From Maylandia zebra (lineage: Eukaryota; Chordata; Actinopteri; Cichliformes; Cichlidae), in assembly GCF_041146795.1 (NCBI RefSeq), contig NC_135168.1, forward strand, positions 36,138,870 through 36,202,869: a DNA stretch of 64,000 bases, in the 5' to 3' direction. Below are positions 24,083 to 37,145 of this stretch, piece by piece; position 1 is the stretch's first letter, and every line of letters starts with the position of its first letter. Below the pieces are notes generated by a model, which did not search any database, was not told the origin of the DNA, and saw only the letters and a program-made list of their open reading frames with translations. A program made the position numbers and the translations under genes.

Positions 24083-27000
24083 AAATGACACAGTGCACAT
24101 TGGCGTATAGCAAAGAAGGCATTTCTCTGAGTCTCTGAAAATGGAAATGGAAATTGCACTTGCAGCCTCCCACTTTTGGTTAGCGAGCACGATTCAAAAA
24201 CTCATTATGATTTCCTTTGCTTGGCATTTTAATACACTGTGGGGGTAAATAACAAGATGGTCTGCGACTGTTTGGAAGGCTTGTGGGTAAATTCACGTTG
24301 TTCAAAGTCAGACAGATGCACGGAGAATGAAGTTTTCAAATGACAAAATGAGCTAAAGAAAGAAAATGAAGGGGCTGTCTGGGTTTTTAATCGAGGAAAA
24401 GCCTGTAATACATTTTTAAATTGACGTGAGTAATAATACTAGTCAGTCAGTACATTTGGTTGATTTAATTAAAACAAGTCAGTGTGTTGGCTGCATGAAG
24501 ACCAGAAGCTGAAACAACTTGGTAGACGTTCTGTGAATGAGCCACTTAATGAAAGCTTTTTAATCTTGTTACTGAGTTTTTGCAATAGATGCTTTGCTTG
24601 GCCCACCTCTGCCAGTTAAGTGTGGATGTTTTATGGTCTCACCAAAGAGCACTAGTGTGATTAGACACAGCAGTGCTTCACGCATATGTTTTTATTATTA
24701 AAAAGTTTTTCAGGCCCATCTCCATTAATTTTACAAGCATCAGGTTGCATGAAAAGAAGGACAAGGTGTACGAGAGATGTGAAAAAGGGGTTGCACTCTC
24801 GCCCGGAAGTATTTTTACAGACTTCTCAAAGGAGAAGCATTAGAAAAATACTGAGAGCACAGAGTAAACAAATAAAATCAATGCAGCAGGACTAAATAAA
24901 CCTCCTTTTTCCAAGTCCAGTGTGTTACAGATCACACAGCTCAGAGGCTGACTCTCAAATGGATGAGGTGTGATAGATTACATGTGGCTAATGAGGCCAA
25001 CAAGGAGAGACGTAGTGCATGCTCTAGACTTCTTCCTAATTTCACCTCAAAGGGTTGTTTAATGTTTTTGTCCTTAGATCTCAGATCTGATGCTGAAACA
25101 TGATGACTGACAATTTGTCAGGTTTTGTTGCAAAAGCCTGAAAATGTTCTCATGTACGATGTCAGGTTATTGGATTGTGCTCGGCTAATAGCAGAAGACT
25201 TAATTTGAAGAATTGTATAACACACTGAATTAAAACCATAATTCAAGCTGAGAATTTTACTTCATCCTGGGTGACCCAATGTTCACCCAAACTACCACAT
25301 GGCTCATTTTGTAGGTTAACCCTAGTTGGTGCTGTAACCACTAAAGGCTACTTAGAAATTTAGCCACTGTAGCCTGTAATGTAACGATCCCTCAGAGGGG
25401 AGGCACACAGAACTGTTCCTTCTTTATATATAAAAAAGAATGAGTTATATAATTATCAGCATCTAAAGAAAGAAACTTGCATTTTTTAATTCTCTCCTTT
25501 CTTCTTCTTTTCTTCTGACATCTCATTTTGTTGGGTGACTTTTCTAAATGTTAATGATAAAGCAGGCAGACGTTGCTGTCTGCTGAGAGGCTGATGGGCG
25601 CGTGTGTGCATATACGCCTGTCTTTGGCGTGCTCTAAGACATGGGTCTCGAACCGGCGGCTCTGAAACTGCATGCAGCTCTTTTGCTCAACTCAAAGCAT
25701 TATGGCTTTAATGAAATTTTATTATTTTAATTTCAATTCAAGATCAAGAGGCGACGCTTTGATTTTTGTCTGTTACCATCCCCTGTCGACCTCTGTGAAT
25801 AAGGTAGCAGTTAAAATCTTAATAATGCTGTAAGTTAGTCTTTACGTTCTCAAATTGTAAAATTATGTATGGTAAATTTTAAAATGAATCATTTGACTCA
25901 GCTAACAGTATTTCATAATTAGAATTCTTTTAATTAAATCAGATAGCTACATACTTGTGTTAATCACATATTTCTGATAAATAAGCATGGGTATAATATG
26001 GCAAAAATGGTAAAACCGCCTCAGAAGCTGATTTTTTTTTTGTTCAAAATAAAGTTCTCACCGCTTTTAGCATTTTTTATTTGAGCTGTCACTAGCAGGA
26101 AACTTTGTTCGGCATCATCAATAACATGGGATACCTCTAATAACTATAACTATAAGAGAGTGAACTGTAAGCAGGGTGCTCTGAGTGAGGTAAAATTAAA
26201 AGCTGTGATACGCATATGCATCATATCCTGTGAATCCCACTGGGATAAGTAGGTTATTTAAATTATGCAGTAATACCCGCTACAGCAAAAAGCAACCTTG
26301 AGTTCAACCATCAATAAACTGTCTTCACTATTTTGTGGAATCCTGAAACTAAATCACCGGAAAGCCTCTTCGCTGCCAGTTTTGAAAGAGCAGCAACAGC
26401 GTCCTGCTGCACTCTCTGAGCAGTAGATTAAATCGAAACGAGGATTAAGTATTTCTTGTTTATTTGCTTTTTGACAGTAACAAGACTAACAGCACCTATC
26501 CCTGGCATGCTATGTAGCAAAACACATTTAATGAGGTGTTTTCTTGTCAGCGCTGTCTTTACTGAATGGCAAAGCCTGTGGTCCGCAGGTTCAAAGTCAA
26601 AGCTAGTTAGCCCTTTTCATCTGTCACTCGCAGTAGGATGGGCAAGATCAATCTGAAGTAATCTGAGAAATGCCAGCCGTCCTTTTCGCTTTACCCCAAC
26701 AAAGGCCAACCAGAGGGGAGAGGAATCATCACTGTTAATTATAAAGCCCATTAAGTTTTGATCTGTGTGAAAGCTCTGTCAATAGAAAGGTGCTGTTATC
26801 ACTCACCCATAGCCTGTTCCCTGGAATTAATTTCTCCAATCTGTTGTCAAATATCATAATACCTCGTGAATAACAACTCAAATTTTCATATTACAGGGTT
26901 GTCACAGAACATATGGCATAAAGATAAACAAATATTAAAGGAGACTGAGCGGACACTTTGGACCATTGTCACAGTTTGTGTTTTGCCTGATAATGGAATC

Positions 27001-27769
27001 AAAATAGCTGCTTGTCAAGCGGCGTGATTACAGCGGACTGTTGGTGAGAACATTTCCAAAGGGCACATTTCAGACATGTTTCCTGTTTAATTTCAACTAT
27101 GAATCATAATTTAGTGGCAAAGCGGTGTCACAGGAAATATATAGTTTTCTTCATTTCAGATGAAGGATAAATTATGTTCCCCAAAACAGAACAGAAAAGA
27201 AATTATTCATGGAAAATGGAAATCAAGTGTTAATGTGATAATATTTCTCTGCCTCTCACAACTAAACGACACCGTGATGCATCATCTTCATCTGCTCGGC
27301 ACCTTGAATCTTCTGCTAGGTCAGAAAAATAGAGACCAGAGTGATGATTGTCTTTGTTTGTGAGGCACGTTAGAAGGATTTACATTTGTCGCCTACCCGG
27401 CTAACAAGATTATGCTTTATGATTAGATTTTTCTCAAGTGGTGTCAACCGCTTCCATGATCGCGGTGAGGGATAAGTGGATCAGTTGATTCGGACTCTGG
27501 AGAGCTGGTGAGTTGGCAAAAAAAAGGTAAAGAGGCCAACTAATTACCAGTGTTGTCGCTATCTAGTTTGTGGAGGTTTGCTGGAATGGCATGCCGTCGC
27601 TACAACACGTGGTGGCTGCAAGCTCCTTTGGCAAAACACCTTCGCTGAAGGAACTTCACAATGCCCTCTGAAGAAGTTAAAATGTTGCCTGGTAACCATG
27701 TTTACTGTATTTGTCATATTTTTCATTTTATTAAGGGCCAAATGTGTTCAGTTGGCAAAAGGTCTGAAC
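24079..27769. other. Non-coding stretch with one possible hAT relic
   Basis: No gene is visible. At about 25,636-25,690 the text GGTCTCGAACCGGCGGCTCT followed by a GCAGCTCTTTTGC motif resembles the end of a hAT-type MITE common in fish. The remainder appears single-copy. Confidence 0.35.
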
Positions 27770-28105
27770 TGTCACGATCAGATGTCTTCTTCTTTTCTTC
27801 TTTGATGGAGCTTTAACCTGCATTTGTGGATATCACAGTGAACTGTATACACAGATGAAGTATCTGGAAGTGTTCCTAAACCTGTGCAGTGATTTCCATG
27901 ACAGCAACCGGCCTGTTTATTTAATTCAGTGCCACCTGAGAGTCTGATGATCACGGGCATCCAGTATTGATTTTTTGCCTTCTCTCTTGTACACAAGAGG
28001 ATATTTCTCACAGATTTTCCAAATCTTTTGATGATATTGTGTGCTATGGATGATGAGTCTTCACAATTTTACACTGAGGAACATTATTTTGCAATTTCTC
28101 CACAG
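27770..28105. mobile_element. Interspersed DNA-transposon-like repeat, class unknown
   Basis: I recognise the wording of this stretch (for example ATCACGGGCATCCAGTATTG) as a common fish repeat, but cannot assign the family. No transposase frame survives. It abuts a Tc1-like piece on its right. Confidence 0.45.
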
Positions 28106-28410
28106 CTTTGCTCCACAGTTTTGTTCTAAAAATCTATGCTGACCATGGCAGCACTGTGCTTAATTGGCCAGCCAGCTTCCCTGACCTGAACACCATAGAG
28201 AATCAGTGAAGTATTGTCAAGAGGAAGATGAGAAACACCTGACCCAAAATAAATTTGAAATGAAGGCTACAATAAAAGCAAAAAAAAAAAAAAGGCTTCA
28301 CCTCAGCTGTGCCACGAGCTGATCCCCTCCATACAACACCATACCGATGCAGTAGTTCATTGTGAAGAAGCCCCAGTTATGTGTTATAGTTTTTAAATGA
28401 ACATGGTTGT
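28106..28410 (+). mobile_element. Tc1-like transposase 3' fragment
   Basis: The frame gives FPDLNTIENQ (about 28,177-28,209) before a stop, then SIVKRKMRNT. This matches the conserved SPDLNPIENLW block around the last catalytic residue of Tc1 elements. The 5' half is absent and the frame is broken. Confidence 0.75.
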
Positions 28411-30189
28411 CATTAGCTGGGAAACCCTGCATTTAAAGTCATTACTGATTATTTGTCTGTGTGGGTTCTCAGTCATCCAGGTCACGGTAATCTAAGGAGC
28501 TTGGAAAGCTAAGTAACTGGACTTTCTTAAGGTCCTTGATGTTGTTTTCAGCTCTCATCTGAGAAGCCTTTTCACATTGCTGATTATTATGACCAGACAG
28601 CAATGAATGGACTTAATTTCATCCTGAACCAATTTCTGCTAGAGGTTTCTTCCTGTTAAAGTGGAGTTTTTCCTTCCCACTGTTGCTAAAGTGCTTGCTC
28701 ATAGGAGGTCATCTGATTGTTGATGATTGTTGGGTTTTTCTCTGTATGTATTATTGTAGGGTCTACCTTACAATATAAAGAATGCACAAATTAGGCACCC
28801 CATCGGTGCTCCCCAGGTATGCTTTATTTGTCAACCAATCACTTGCATTGCAGAGAGAGGTTATTATGATTACAAAATTGTGGTTTTACTTTTTGCCCTC
28901 TCATTGTGTTTTTATTTTCCATTGCTTTCCTATTACATTTATTTATAACATAAGCTGTATTCAAAACATGCAGCAGTCTATAATTCTCACTTAAGCCTCT
29001 GCAGCCTAGTAAGGTAGAAAATGAGCAGTGCACTGATTGTACGACACCTCCTAAATAGGTGTGAACACATATTTCATGTAGCAACACATGGCAGGGCTTT
29101 ATTTGCGTTCAAACTCTGTTGTCGAGGATCTCTCTCACACCTGACTGCTCCGTCTTATCCCAAATGAGCAAACGACAACATCTGGAGGCTTACAGAAAGG
29201 AAAAGCTCTGAGGACAAAGAGAAAGACAGAACAAACCCTCCTCCACACACACACACACACGTGCATGTACAAATACATGGGTAAAACACGCCCGAGGCCA
29301 TTAAATGATAAAGCCCTCCCAGTGTGAAATAACGCACACATCACAACACATCACCATCACAGTGCAAAAAGAAAGTTTTCAGTTGCTCCTATATTAAGCT
29401 CACGATCGTGCTCAGAGCAAAAGCGAAATCCTTTAGTAAGAATCACTTTCAGACAGACAAGATATTATACTGCATGACTACTCAGACAGCATTATGCAGA
29501 GACAGGGGGCCGCTATGACACCTCCTTTCATTCTGAGCAAACTGTTGAGAAACACAAACAATGTTTATGGTTCAAAGCCCAGGCAAATAGAAAGGCAGAG
29601 TGCTTTGTCTTTTAAGTGCACTGCAATTGGACTTCAAACCTGTTCAAATAAATAGGTCTTTAAAATATCATCTTCTCATGGTGCTGTATACAAAGAAGCA
29701 ATATGTTATCTGTCTAGACTGTAGAGGTGGAAATTACAAATTACATTTCTGATTCAATTTATGCACCGCTTAAATCATGGTTCAAATGCACTTCCTTGCA
29801 TACATCAGTCAGCGAACGCCTCGACGCTCACACAGCCTGACATTCAGAGCTGAGTCTGACTGGCTCCAGGTTAGTAGTACGATAGCCTGTTCAGTTCAGC
29901 TCACCTCAAAAACGAGTGCGTACCAGCTTGTTGTTTTTGACAGCATTTTCAGACTTTTGTTTATTTGGCTTTTGTGGTCTTTAAAACAGCTTTGAATGAG
30001 GCACCGACGTCACTGCTGAGCTGACAACAGCAATCACGCTCGTCAGCAAAGAGCTCCGCTGCTAAAAGCTACTAATTCAAGAGACAGTGGTGATTCAGTA
30101 TACTCAGTTCACTTTTCAACTGAGATATTTTACATCTATGCATTTGAGAGCTCTGCTTTGTATCACCTATGAGTGATGAGATGGGATGG
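28411..30189. other. Non-coding stretch, nothing firmly recognised
   Basis: Contains a short CA run (29,243-29,260) and AT-rich sequence. A TTCTCAGTCATCCAGGT phrase near 28,470 resembles a repeat that recurs at about 30,700 and 61,425. No gene is seen. Confidence 0.4.
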
Positions 30190-30640
30190 GATGTACCAGT
30201 GATGTGTCGACACATTGGGGCTACATTTCAGATAGTGGTCTTGTTAAAATTGATGAAATTATCAACACAGAAAAGTGCTATCAGATTTTGATCCACCATG
30301 CAATGCTATCTGTAAAGCATCTGATGGGCAAGGCTTCATTTTTCAGTATGACATTGATCTCAAACACATTGCCAGTGCAGTAAAAGTATAGCTGAATAGA
30401 AAAACACACAGTCGAACACTTTCATGCCATGGAACTCAATGATATTGAGTGTGGGATCATCTTGACAGAGAAAAAGAGGCAGTCAACATGCAAAGAAGTG
30501 CTTTGAATGTCCTTCAAGAAGCCTGCAGAACTATTTTTGACGACTACCTAAAGAAATTACAAAAAGGAGCTTGCCTAAGTGAGTGCAGGCTGTGTTGAAG
30601 AATAAAGGTAGTCATACTATAGAGTATTAATTCGTTTTTT
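30190..30640 (+). mobile_element. Tc1-like relic, family shared with 41.5 kb
   Basis: It ends with a Tc1 C-terminal region: GTGTGGGATCATCTTGACAG (about 30,450), then CTTCAAGAAGCCTGCAGAAC and GTGTTGAAGAATAAAGGTAG. The same family tail occurs at 41,540-41,975. Frame breaks are frequent and the 5' half is missing. Confidence 0.7.
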
Positions 30641-30683
30641 CTGTTATATGCTGTATTGTATGTTTCAAGAAATCACTATATAT

Positions 30684-30925
30684 GTCTTGATGCATGCTCA
30701 ATCATCCAGGTAAGTAAATCTCCAAAAGTTGATTCTGTTCATCTGGATGTAGTGTTTTGTGGGTGAAACATTTTGTCACTCATCCAAGTGACTTCTTCAG
30801 TCTCAGCTGACTGCAGGTTTCCCCAATCTTATAAACAGTACATTTGCATAATGACTGAAACCAGCCCACTGAAGGAACAATGGGCCGGGAGGTCAGTTCC
30901 TTAATCTTAATCTCTTTGGAGAAAT
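30684..30925. repeat. Interspersed repeat with TCATCCAGG motif
   Basis: The stretch begins GTCTTGATGCATGCTCAATC and contains CACTCATCCAAGTGACTTCT, phrases of a widespread fish repeat. A short related piece occurs at 61,414-61,480. I cannot name the class with confidence. Confidence 0.5.
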
Positions 30926-33900
30926 CACTATATACATTTACCACTTTGCTAGCTAAATATAAAAAAAATAAAAGGTGGCTAAAGATCTTTGCACATCTCT
31001 GGAAAATTTCAGTTTTTACCAAAATATAACAAATTGCAATGTGTTTAATTTAGGCTAAATAATGATGCAACTCTGGGTCTTTAGCAGCCAGGAGTAAACA
31101 GCTTGTGAAAATGCATGAATAGTTTTTTAGGTATAAGTGAAGTAAACTTTCCCACTAGTATTCATTCTGACAGGAGTCTGTAAGAAAGTAATGGTTTGGC
31201 AGGAAACACGAAAAAATGTTTGCTCAGTCCTTGGTGTCACGCACTCGCTGCCCCTGTAAGCATCATTGTGTTTGGTTGTCAGACAGACTTAACATTGTGA
31301 AAGGGTGGATTTTTAATCCAAAGCATGCACACTATTCTAAACCCAAACTGAAACTTTTGTTATATAAACTTTGCCAAACAGCAGCTAAAAATATAAAGTG
31401 AAAAGTAAAAAAAAAAAGATAATGAAAGAAAAGAACTGAAAACTATCCCAAAGTCCTGTCCTCTGGGTGAAATTCACGTTGTGATTTTTATATATTTGTC
31501 AAGGGGAGCAGTAACCTGCAAACTGAAAAATGATGCTAACAAGCAGCCAGAGTATTAACTCCCAAGGTGTTTTGACCGAGTGTCAGTATGTAATGAGATG
31601 GAAATTTAACAGTTTCTTAGTGTGCTATGTCCAAAAGGACACTATGCAATTTTTTATATTTTATGTTGTATTTGAATAAAACAAACAAAATACTATGTGC
31701 CAATTGCTAGGCTAATGCTAATTCTGTTTTCCTGCTTCTTACTACTTCGTACTAAGCTAACAACTTTTCATAACCTGCTAACACCTTAATGGAAACGCAC
31801 TGGGCTGCTGATGTTCTCATAAACTCTCAAGAAATTCACCAAAATATTGAAGTGTGGTTTTAAACTGTCACGTGACAGGCTAATTATTATTATGCTGTAT
31901 GACTTGGATCGTAGGCCCCAAAGTTAGGGCCTGTCACTTACTGTAGCGTAAATGTTTATGGTTGCCTTTCACCTAAATGCCATGTAGACTCAGTTTATTT
32001 ATATCTTGATCATTCCATGCATGTTTGTGTGTGTGACAGAGAGAGAAAGAGAGAGTGAGAGCTAGCTAGCATGATGACAGCCAATTAATTCAGCTCTTGG
32101 GGACTCTGCGAGGAGAAACAGTGACTCGCGGGTTGCATTAGTCATGCAGCATGGCAGCGCTGGCATCAGGGAGCTCTCGTACACTTTAAAGGTGACTCTG
32201 TGTGTGCCCACATTTTTGTTTGCCTCTTGTGCTATCCTGTCATACCTCCCTCACCCATGGGGGCCCAGCATGAAACAGCTTCACGACTTAAGGATAGCGT
32301 CGGAGGCGCTGAGTGCATCCTGAGAAGCTGAGTGTCAAACCTCGAACAAAGCATTTAACAAGCACAACAGTGCACACTGCTAACAGCTCATTCAAAGACT
32401 ATGCCAGAGTTTACCCCCTACAAGCACACAAACAAACATCTTTATTATAGCTGATTTAAGCTTGAGTCCAAAGGGATGTAAGGGAAGTTTTTGTTTTGTT
32501 TTGTTTTTTTAAAAGAGGTGCAGTGCAGCTACAGTGAAGTGATGTACTGATCCATATGAAGTGAAGTGGCTCACAGAGTTCAATATGAGTGATTAAATAC
32601 TCAAGTATATGCTCACTGTACACCGAACAGCAAGGACATTTATGAAAGAATTTACATTGAGAGTACATATTCTTAGATGTGAGAACATGAAGGACACACA
32701 AAGACACACACTTTACTATGCTCATTGAAGACATTTTTTACTCACTATTGATCAATGCTGACCATGAGCAGCCTGTGTAACAGCTTGAGATTTTGTATTT
32801 TAATGCCACAGCAGGTTATACTAGATTTATATCATTAACTTTGCAGATTTCAGTTTGCGTAGCACCTGAGCATCTGCTTTCTTTACTCAAAGGTTAAGAG
32901 AGACGTAGAATAGACAGCTTTGGTCTAAATGTAGGCGAGGAAACGCTTCAGTATTAAGTTAGAGACTGTCAGGTTAGTTTACCTTAGTTTTTGTAATATT
33001 CAATTACACAAGATGTTATTGAAAATAAGATATCATTGAAATTTGATTGGAAGCCTGAGGGAATGAAGTTGGGTGTGTTACTGTCTTGCCGTGATTATAT
33101 TAATTAAAGTTTTAAGGCTGTTAAAAGAAATTGCACACTTATTAACTAGAACAACTTCAAACCACTCCCTATCAAGTATTGACAATATATTTTTTTAAAT
33201 GATTTCATAAATGTTTTATAAGTTTAAGCTAATTCCTTTATTAAAATTTCATGTGTGCAATAATCTGGGTACATATCCTGTATGTAAAAGATGGACGTAG
33301 CTTATACCTGCATTCTTTCCAATTGCCAGCAGGGGGTTACTTAAAAAAAGAGAGAGAGAGAAATCATACATCTAAGCTGATTTGTAAGTTCAGTTCTGTT
33401 CCTGTGATTGAGTGTGTAGTCGAGATCAAGGTGTCAAACATAAGGCCCAGGGGCCAGAATTGGCCAGGCAAAGACTTTAATCCGGCCCAGTGAGTTTGGC
33501 ATTCCTGTTCTAGATCCTAGGTAACCAATATTTTGACCGATCCAGACCCAGATGACATTTTTTATGGACCCGGAGCCATTACTCGATTTTGATGGACCCT
33601 TTCCATTATGCTCGGTGCAACTTGTCTCATAAGGTTAAGGCTACGGTGAGGTTATTTGAATTTCTTTGTCTTTCTGATAGCCAGTGTGCATACACAGACT
33701 AATGGCGTGCATGGTAACTCATGCTATGTGATTCAGAGCAAATTCAGTCTAACTGGTCCTCCATACATTTTAATTGAATACCCCTGGTCCAGAGTGTATG
33801 GTGTCAGTTTCTAGTTGTTAGCTGTGGTTAATAAATCATGATGCTCATTTAGTAAAGCATTAAGTAGGTTATGCTTTAGAGAGGACCTACTTTGCAACTT

Positions 33901-35248
33901 TGCTGTGACTGTCCAGGCATTAGACTTATTAACAACTTTTGCAATATTTACAACAGCATTACTGATACATGATTAGAACACGAGAATGCAATAGCTTTCT
34001 AACTGACTGACAGGCATACTAATATATAGGTGTTATACCTGTTAGAAACCACATTCAGTGTTCTTGTATCACAGCCATTATCCATTCAGTTATAAATAGC
34101 GTTATCATTAATGCTATGTATATATACTCCTCTTTGTCAAATGACTGGTAAAATGGCAAGTTTGTAACCTCCTATAGTCCCAAACTATGTTAAACAACAG
34201 CAGGGCCACACAAAACAGCAACTCGAACAGTTGTCCTCTGCAATAACTGATCTTTAATGTTTAAAAACCCTTTGTTAATTTAGTTTCATCCCTCAGGTGA
34301 TACCAAGCAGTTGTGAGTGCAAAGTAAAGTGTAATTTTGAGTATAGTGAAGCCTGCAGCTCGGTGATCACATTCTGGAGGTTGAAGACAGGATGTCTCCA
34401 TGAGAAACAGATGATGACGAGAGCCGTAGGTGGTTGGTGTGCTGCCTCAGTCAGTGCTCTGCTTACAAAGGGCCATTAGCCAAGGTCTGTAGCTGACAGA
34501 TGAAGGCCCCCCTACGGTGCAGGACCACGCTGTGATTTACAATCTTTATATTTAACCAGAGAGAGATTAATTATCACCAGCAAATTGACAGGACCAGGAA
34601 GACGAGGGAGGTTTTTGACTGACATTGCCATTCCTCACAGCACTTCATGCCAGAGGTCATTGCTCCTGACCTTGGGATGCCAGGCATATTGGGCACCCTG
34701 CCTCCTTTCAGCAGCACCTTCTTATGCATTTTTTTACTTTGACAACCATCATTTTTGCTTTGCAGGCACGCCGCTCACCCCCGGATGAGCTTATGGCCCC
34801 ACAATGGTTGTCAAAATAAAGGGAAAATTAACTGTCGAGCAGAATTCTCTCATATTTTTCATCGTGGACACTTTTTTGTAGACTTGTAGTCAAGCATGTG
34901 TGGGGGAATGAGTGAGTGAGCGAGTGCGAGGGAAAACAAGCCTTGCCCAAAGCAAGAAAACAAAAGAGCCATGGTTCCACTCTGTGTTTCCACTCTCCTG
35001 GTTTACTGATGCCCTGCAGATGTCCTGAGCCACTTTTTATTTCCTTAAGTATTGAGTCCAGTGTGAGAGGGGGGTGGGAAAGTGGATTCTGGTGTGTTTT
35101 TGATGTGTTTGTGTTGCTATCTAGTGCATTATCCATTGTGGAAGGGATGGGCTTGGCTAGGTCATTTCTTTGTAGCATATACAACAGGGTGCTAAATCAA
35201 TTTACCTCTCCAGGGACAATAAATATCATGTGTTTAAAAGTCTGTATC
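30926..35248. other. Non-coding stretch with one MITE-like fragment
   Basis: No gene is seen. At 33,427-33,512 the text GGTGTCAAACATAAGGCCCA and its surroundings resemble a hAT-type MITE end (GTGTCAAACATGCGGCCC family). The rest is AT-rich and unassigned. Confidence 0.4.
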
Positions 35249-35540
35249 GATAAGATAAGATAAGATAAGATAAGATAAGATGAAATAAGATAAGATAAGA
35301 TAAGATAACTCTTTATTGTCATTGCACAGTCATACATAGTACAGTAGTACAATGAAATTGGAAAACTGTGTTACGTCGGCACTACATATAACACAACACG
35401 ACACGATATGACACATCACAACGCAACAAACAACACAACACAGTATATTAACTTAGTATAAAAAAGAAGAATAAGTGTATGTGTATTGCACACTATTGGG
35501 GGCTAAATGCATGCTAAGACCAAGCATCAAGCTCTAGGAT
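35249..35540 (-). mobile_element. LINE-like 3' end, minus orientation, with GATAA tail
   Basis: A GATAA pentamer array (35,249-35,307) is followed by CTCTTTATTGTCATTGCACA. On the minus strand this reads as a LINE-like 3' end with a TTATC tail. The body differs from the LINE at 19,305-20,237, which carries the same pentamer tail. Confidence 0.6.
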
Positions 35541-36911
35541 GAATAAAATAGGTGTCTCAGGTGGCCAGTTGGCGTTGGCTTTAAAGTCCCCATATATTCC
35601 CTTGTTAAAACAGTACACTGTACAACTGTACAAAGGTGATTGTGATATTGGAGTCATGGAGCTGGATTTCTCAATCAGTGCGTCTTAAGCATACTAAATG
35701 CAATTATCTTTCTGATACAGACAATGCAAGCAGTTACTAGTTCTGATGAGCAAAATTTGAGTATTTTATTTAGTTACGTAGCAGTAATTACAATATATCT
35801 TTGTCTGTGTGATACAACTACTAAGTCTACACTCTGCCAAACAGTTAGTTCATAACATTGTACTCCATCCTCCTGTCTAAATATGGTCGCTTCTCTTTCC
35901 AAGAAAACAGCATGGCGGGGGCCAGTAACATTAACACTGAAGCTTTAAAACAGGGCAGCTGGTGGGGGCTATATCCACATTTTATATTCATGTTTCCCAT
36001 GTGACATCATGTTCACATTGCTCAAGAGTATTCTGTGATGTAGGCTGTAACATAACGTATTGACACACCTTTTAATACTGTACTCACACATTGTATAGAT
36101 AAAAGGCATTGCTGCTTTTCACAGTGCCTATATTGTGCTACGCTGATGGCTGCAGAAATCATCAAGGACAGAAAGAGAATCTTTCTTTTTATCACTTTTG
36201 TCCTGATTTGGATTGAAGATGTTGGTTTGCAGTAGATAATCAGTGAACATTTCATTGGAGGTAAGCATTTTGCAGAATATTAACCCGCTCCAGGATCCCT
36301 GGCTGCATCTATGACATCCTTGGTCATAGATTTTTGCTATTATATTCTTGTAATTGCTTTGGTCGCTAGCAGACTGCCAGTAGGTTGCATGTTGGATGTT
36401 AACTTGTCTGCAAACACTTGCTAACTGCTAACCCAGCTGTAACTTAAAAACTGAAAAACATTCACCTTCAAATTAAATTTTGTGTCCCAGCGCTGCAGCC
36501 AACATGTTTCAAAATGCACAGCAGAGGCAAATGGTCTCTGTTACCAGAAAGTTACTGACCTGTGTGACTGAGGCTTTAGAAATCGATTTCACAGCAACTG
36601 CAATCAATCTCTAGCCACTACTCACCAACCATGTTTTTCCCTTATGACCAATGGTTGCCGATTTAACCTGTATGTACATGTGTGTATAATGCTGAACAGC
36701 TAGTGAGACATGAATGGCGCCAAATTCCTAAGAAGCAAAAAAAACCTCCTGTTTTTCCTTGCTTTTCCGATCTTCCTAGTGAAATTCCTACTGAACTTGG
36801 TAGTGATGTAACTCCCGTGTTATGGCTTCCAGGGTAACTGCAACATGGCATGCGTGCCTGGGGGCAGCATTACACATCCAAAACAGTGGATGGCCACATG
36901 ACTAGAAAACG
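35541..36911. other. Non-coding stretch, nothing recognised
   Basis: AT-rich sequence with no credible gene or element boundary. Confidence 0.45.
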
Positions 36912-37145
36912 TGTGCGATCGTGGCTCAAGAGTTGGGAGTTCGACTTGTAATCGGAAGGTTGCCGGTTTGAGCCCTGGCTTGGACAGTCTCTGTCGTTGT
37001 GTCCTTGGGCAAGACACTTCACCCGTTGCCTACTGGTGGTGGTCAGACGGCCCGGTGGCACCAGTACGCCCCAGGGGGGCTGTGGCTACAATGCAGCCAC
37101 ACCAGTGTGTGAATGGGTAAAGCGCTATACAAATACCATTTTGAA
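36912..37145 (+). mobile_element. tRNA-derived SINE
   Basis: The left part has an A-box-like TGGCTCAAGAG and a B-box-like GGTTTGAGCCC about 40 bp downstream, as in a tRNA-derived Pol III promoter. The body carries CCTTGGGCAAGACACTTCAC, a phrase common to fish SINEs, and ends AAAGCGCTATACAAATACCATTT. No poly(A) tail of note follows. The tRNA part is too diverged to be a working tRNA gene. Confidence 0.8.

Noticed and set aside
36912-37145. Possible tRNA gene
   Set aside because: Only A- and B-box-like motifs are present with no cloverleaf arms that pair; the downstream body shows it is a SINE.
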